The notes below the pieces were generated by a model. That model worked only from the letters and a program-made list of their open reading frames with translations. It did no database searches and was not told the origin of the DNA. The translations under genes and the position numbers were made by a program. This document shows positions 63,285-64,000 of a DNA stretch of 64,000 nt, piece after piece; the first letter of the stretch is position 1; every line of letters begins with the position of its first letter. This stretch comes from Coenobita brevimanus (lineage: Eukaryota; Arthropoda; Malacostraca; Decapoda; Coenobitidae): contig CM064658.1 in assembly GCA_032717465.1 (NCBI GenBank), positions 1,623,501-1,687,500 of the forward strand, in the 5' to 3' direction.

Positions 63285-63330
63285 CCTGGTCACACCTGAG
63301 ACTTACCTTAATTAAAACTCAGGTGAAGTG
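63285..63330. other. inverted CACCTGAG / CTCAGGTG words
   Basis: CACCTGAG (63293-63300) and CTCAGGTG (63318-63325) are perfect inverted 8-mers 17 bp apart, with CACCTGG at 63283. They may be paired E-boxes or a small palindrome. Confidence 0.35.
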
Positions 63331-63352
63331 AGAGGGGCATCATTGAAAAACA

Positions 63353-63356
<4 letters not shown>

Positions 63357-63383
<27 letters not shown>

Positions 63384-63480
63384 GCAGGAAGAGAGAGAAT
63401 GTGGGTTATGATGACACGAGACAGGAGGGAGGAGGAGGAGCAGGAAGAAGAATAGGAGGATGAGGATTACATAGGATTAC
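63357..63480. repeat. (GA)n and G/A-rich patch
   Basis: (GA)n at 63358-63383 followed by GAGGAGGAGGAGCAGGAAGA-type sequence. Confidence 0.85.
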
Positions 63481-63485
63481 ATAGG

Positions 63486-63545
63486 AAAGCAAACAGCAAC
63501 AGATCTTAAGGTCCTTTCGAGGCTGCTTGTTACATGCTGAAGGAT
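63486..63545 (-). mobile_element. fragment of the SINE-like tail domain
   Basis: AAAGCAAACAGCAACAG then GGTCCTTTCGAGGCTGCTTG matches 10742-10781 (GAGCAAACAGCAAGAG, GGTCCTTTCGTGGCTGTTTG). No tRNA-like head is seen here. Strand is assigned by analogy with the 10.8 kb element. Confidence 0.5.
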
Positions 63546-63549
63546 AAGG

Positions 63550-63867
63550 ATAGTAAGGAGGAGGAGGAGGAGGAGGAGGAGGAGGAGGAGAAAGAAGACC
63601 CGGAAGAGGAAGAGGAGGAGGAAGAGGAAGGGCACGAGCCAGAAGTTAATCAAGAAAAGGGGAGGGGTAGGGGAGGGGGGAGGGGAGGAAGAAGGGGGAG
63701 GGGAGGAAAGGAAAGAGGTGAACCCATATACAAGAAGCCGGTCAGATGGGGGAGGGGGAGAGGGGAGGGGGAGGGGAGGGGAGGAAGAAGGGGGGAGGGG
63801 TGTAAATGAGGAGGGCAACAGGAGAGAAAGAAGAAAATGAGTTAGCAAAATCAGAGCAAGGGATGAA

Positions 63868-63898
<31 letters not shown>

Positions 63899-64000
63899 AA
63901 ATGGGGTCATGCTCATAGAAAAGATACCACAGTCAACCCCCTCCTAAAAAAAAAAAAGCCTATACTCTGCTCCCTTCAGCCTGGCGTAAATTTGCCCTTT
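63550..64000. repeat. (GGA)n, G/A-rich tract, (CT)n and mixed end
   Basis: GGA triplets 63557-63590, GGGGAGGGG-type sequence to 63800, (CT)n at 63867-63894. Near the end GAAAAGATACCACAGTCA (63917) is identical to 18 bases at 16392. Confidence 0.85.

Noticed and set aside
61957..63315. 452-codon plus-strand open frame, the longest in the window
   Set aside because: Entirely Ser/Leu/Pro/Phe from (CT)n, (TTCC)n and C/T-rich minisatellite; pyrimidine tracts lack stop words in this direction. No domain or splice signals.

Overview
This 64 kb window is eukaryotic nuclear DNA dominated by simple and low-complexity repeats. I find no protein-coding gene that I can support. Nearly every long open frame is a translation of a (CT)n, (GA)n, (GT)n, (CA)n or polypurine/polypyrimidine tract and gives Ser/Leu/Pro, Arg/Glu/Gly, or His/Thr and Cys/Val strings. 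The extreme density of dinucleotide microsatellites, the hundreds-of-bases purine/pyrimidine strand blocks, the tRNA-derived SINE-like pieces and CCTAACC-rich minisatellites would fit an arthropod, most plausibly a decapod crustacean (shrimp or crab). That placement is an inference from composition, since no marker gene is present.

Layout. From 1 to about 33 kb the window alternates between G/A-rich and C/T-rich blocks of 0.3-1.5 kb, punctuated by long pure microsatellites and by short-period minisatellites (18, 24, 27, 30, 60, 73, 81, about 85 and 147 bp). Embedded in this are fragments of interspersed repeats: a short TIR element at 4617-4713, a SINE-like unit at 10742-10912, and pairs of related dispersed sequences at 16541/27683 and 18225/19012. 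A complex satellite built around the word AATAACGAA lies at 22.0-22.85 kb.

From 33.9 to 53.7 kb the sequence is less repetitive at the dinucleotide level and is the most informative part. A tRNA-like SINE piece (33951) abuts a TIR element (34084), whose far end runs into a 31-bp minisatellite of about 22 units (34255-34950). A 1.5 kb array built on AATAATAGC follows at 36.2-37.8 kb. A tRNA-like head between two direct repeats lies at 42.1-42.46 kb. A roughly 400 bp duplicated segment appears at 46.6 and 48.4 kb, the second copy carrying what looks like the 3' end of a non-LTR retrotransposon. A decayed array of about 31-bp units (48.9-50.4 kb) is interrupted by a 495 bp pogo/Tigger-like DNA element with CAGTAAAC ends. 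Second copies of both TIR families lie at 51111 and 53507, each inverted relative to its partner. A six-unit, strongly diverged tandem repeat at 52.0-53.4 kb contains a canonical NRF-1-type palindrome.

From 53.7 to 64 kb the purine/pyrimidine and microsatellite pattern returns.

The features do not form an operon or pathway. The story is the history of a repeat-rich intergenic (or very long intronic) region: microsatellite expansion, minisatellite amplification, small transposons, and insertion of one repeat class into another. The nearest thing to a genic signal is an acceptor-like site plus short open frames on the minus strand near 46315-46448, which I rate as weak. I see no convincing new gene system here; the best leads are the nested and duplicated elements listed as findings.
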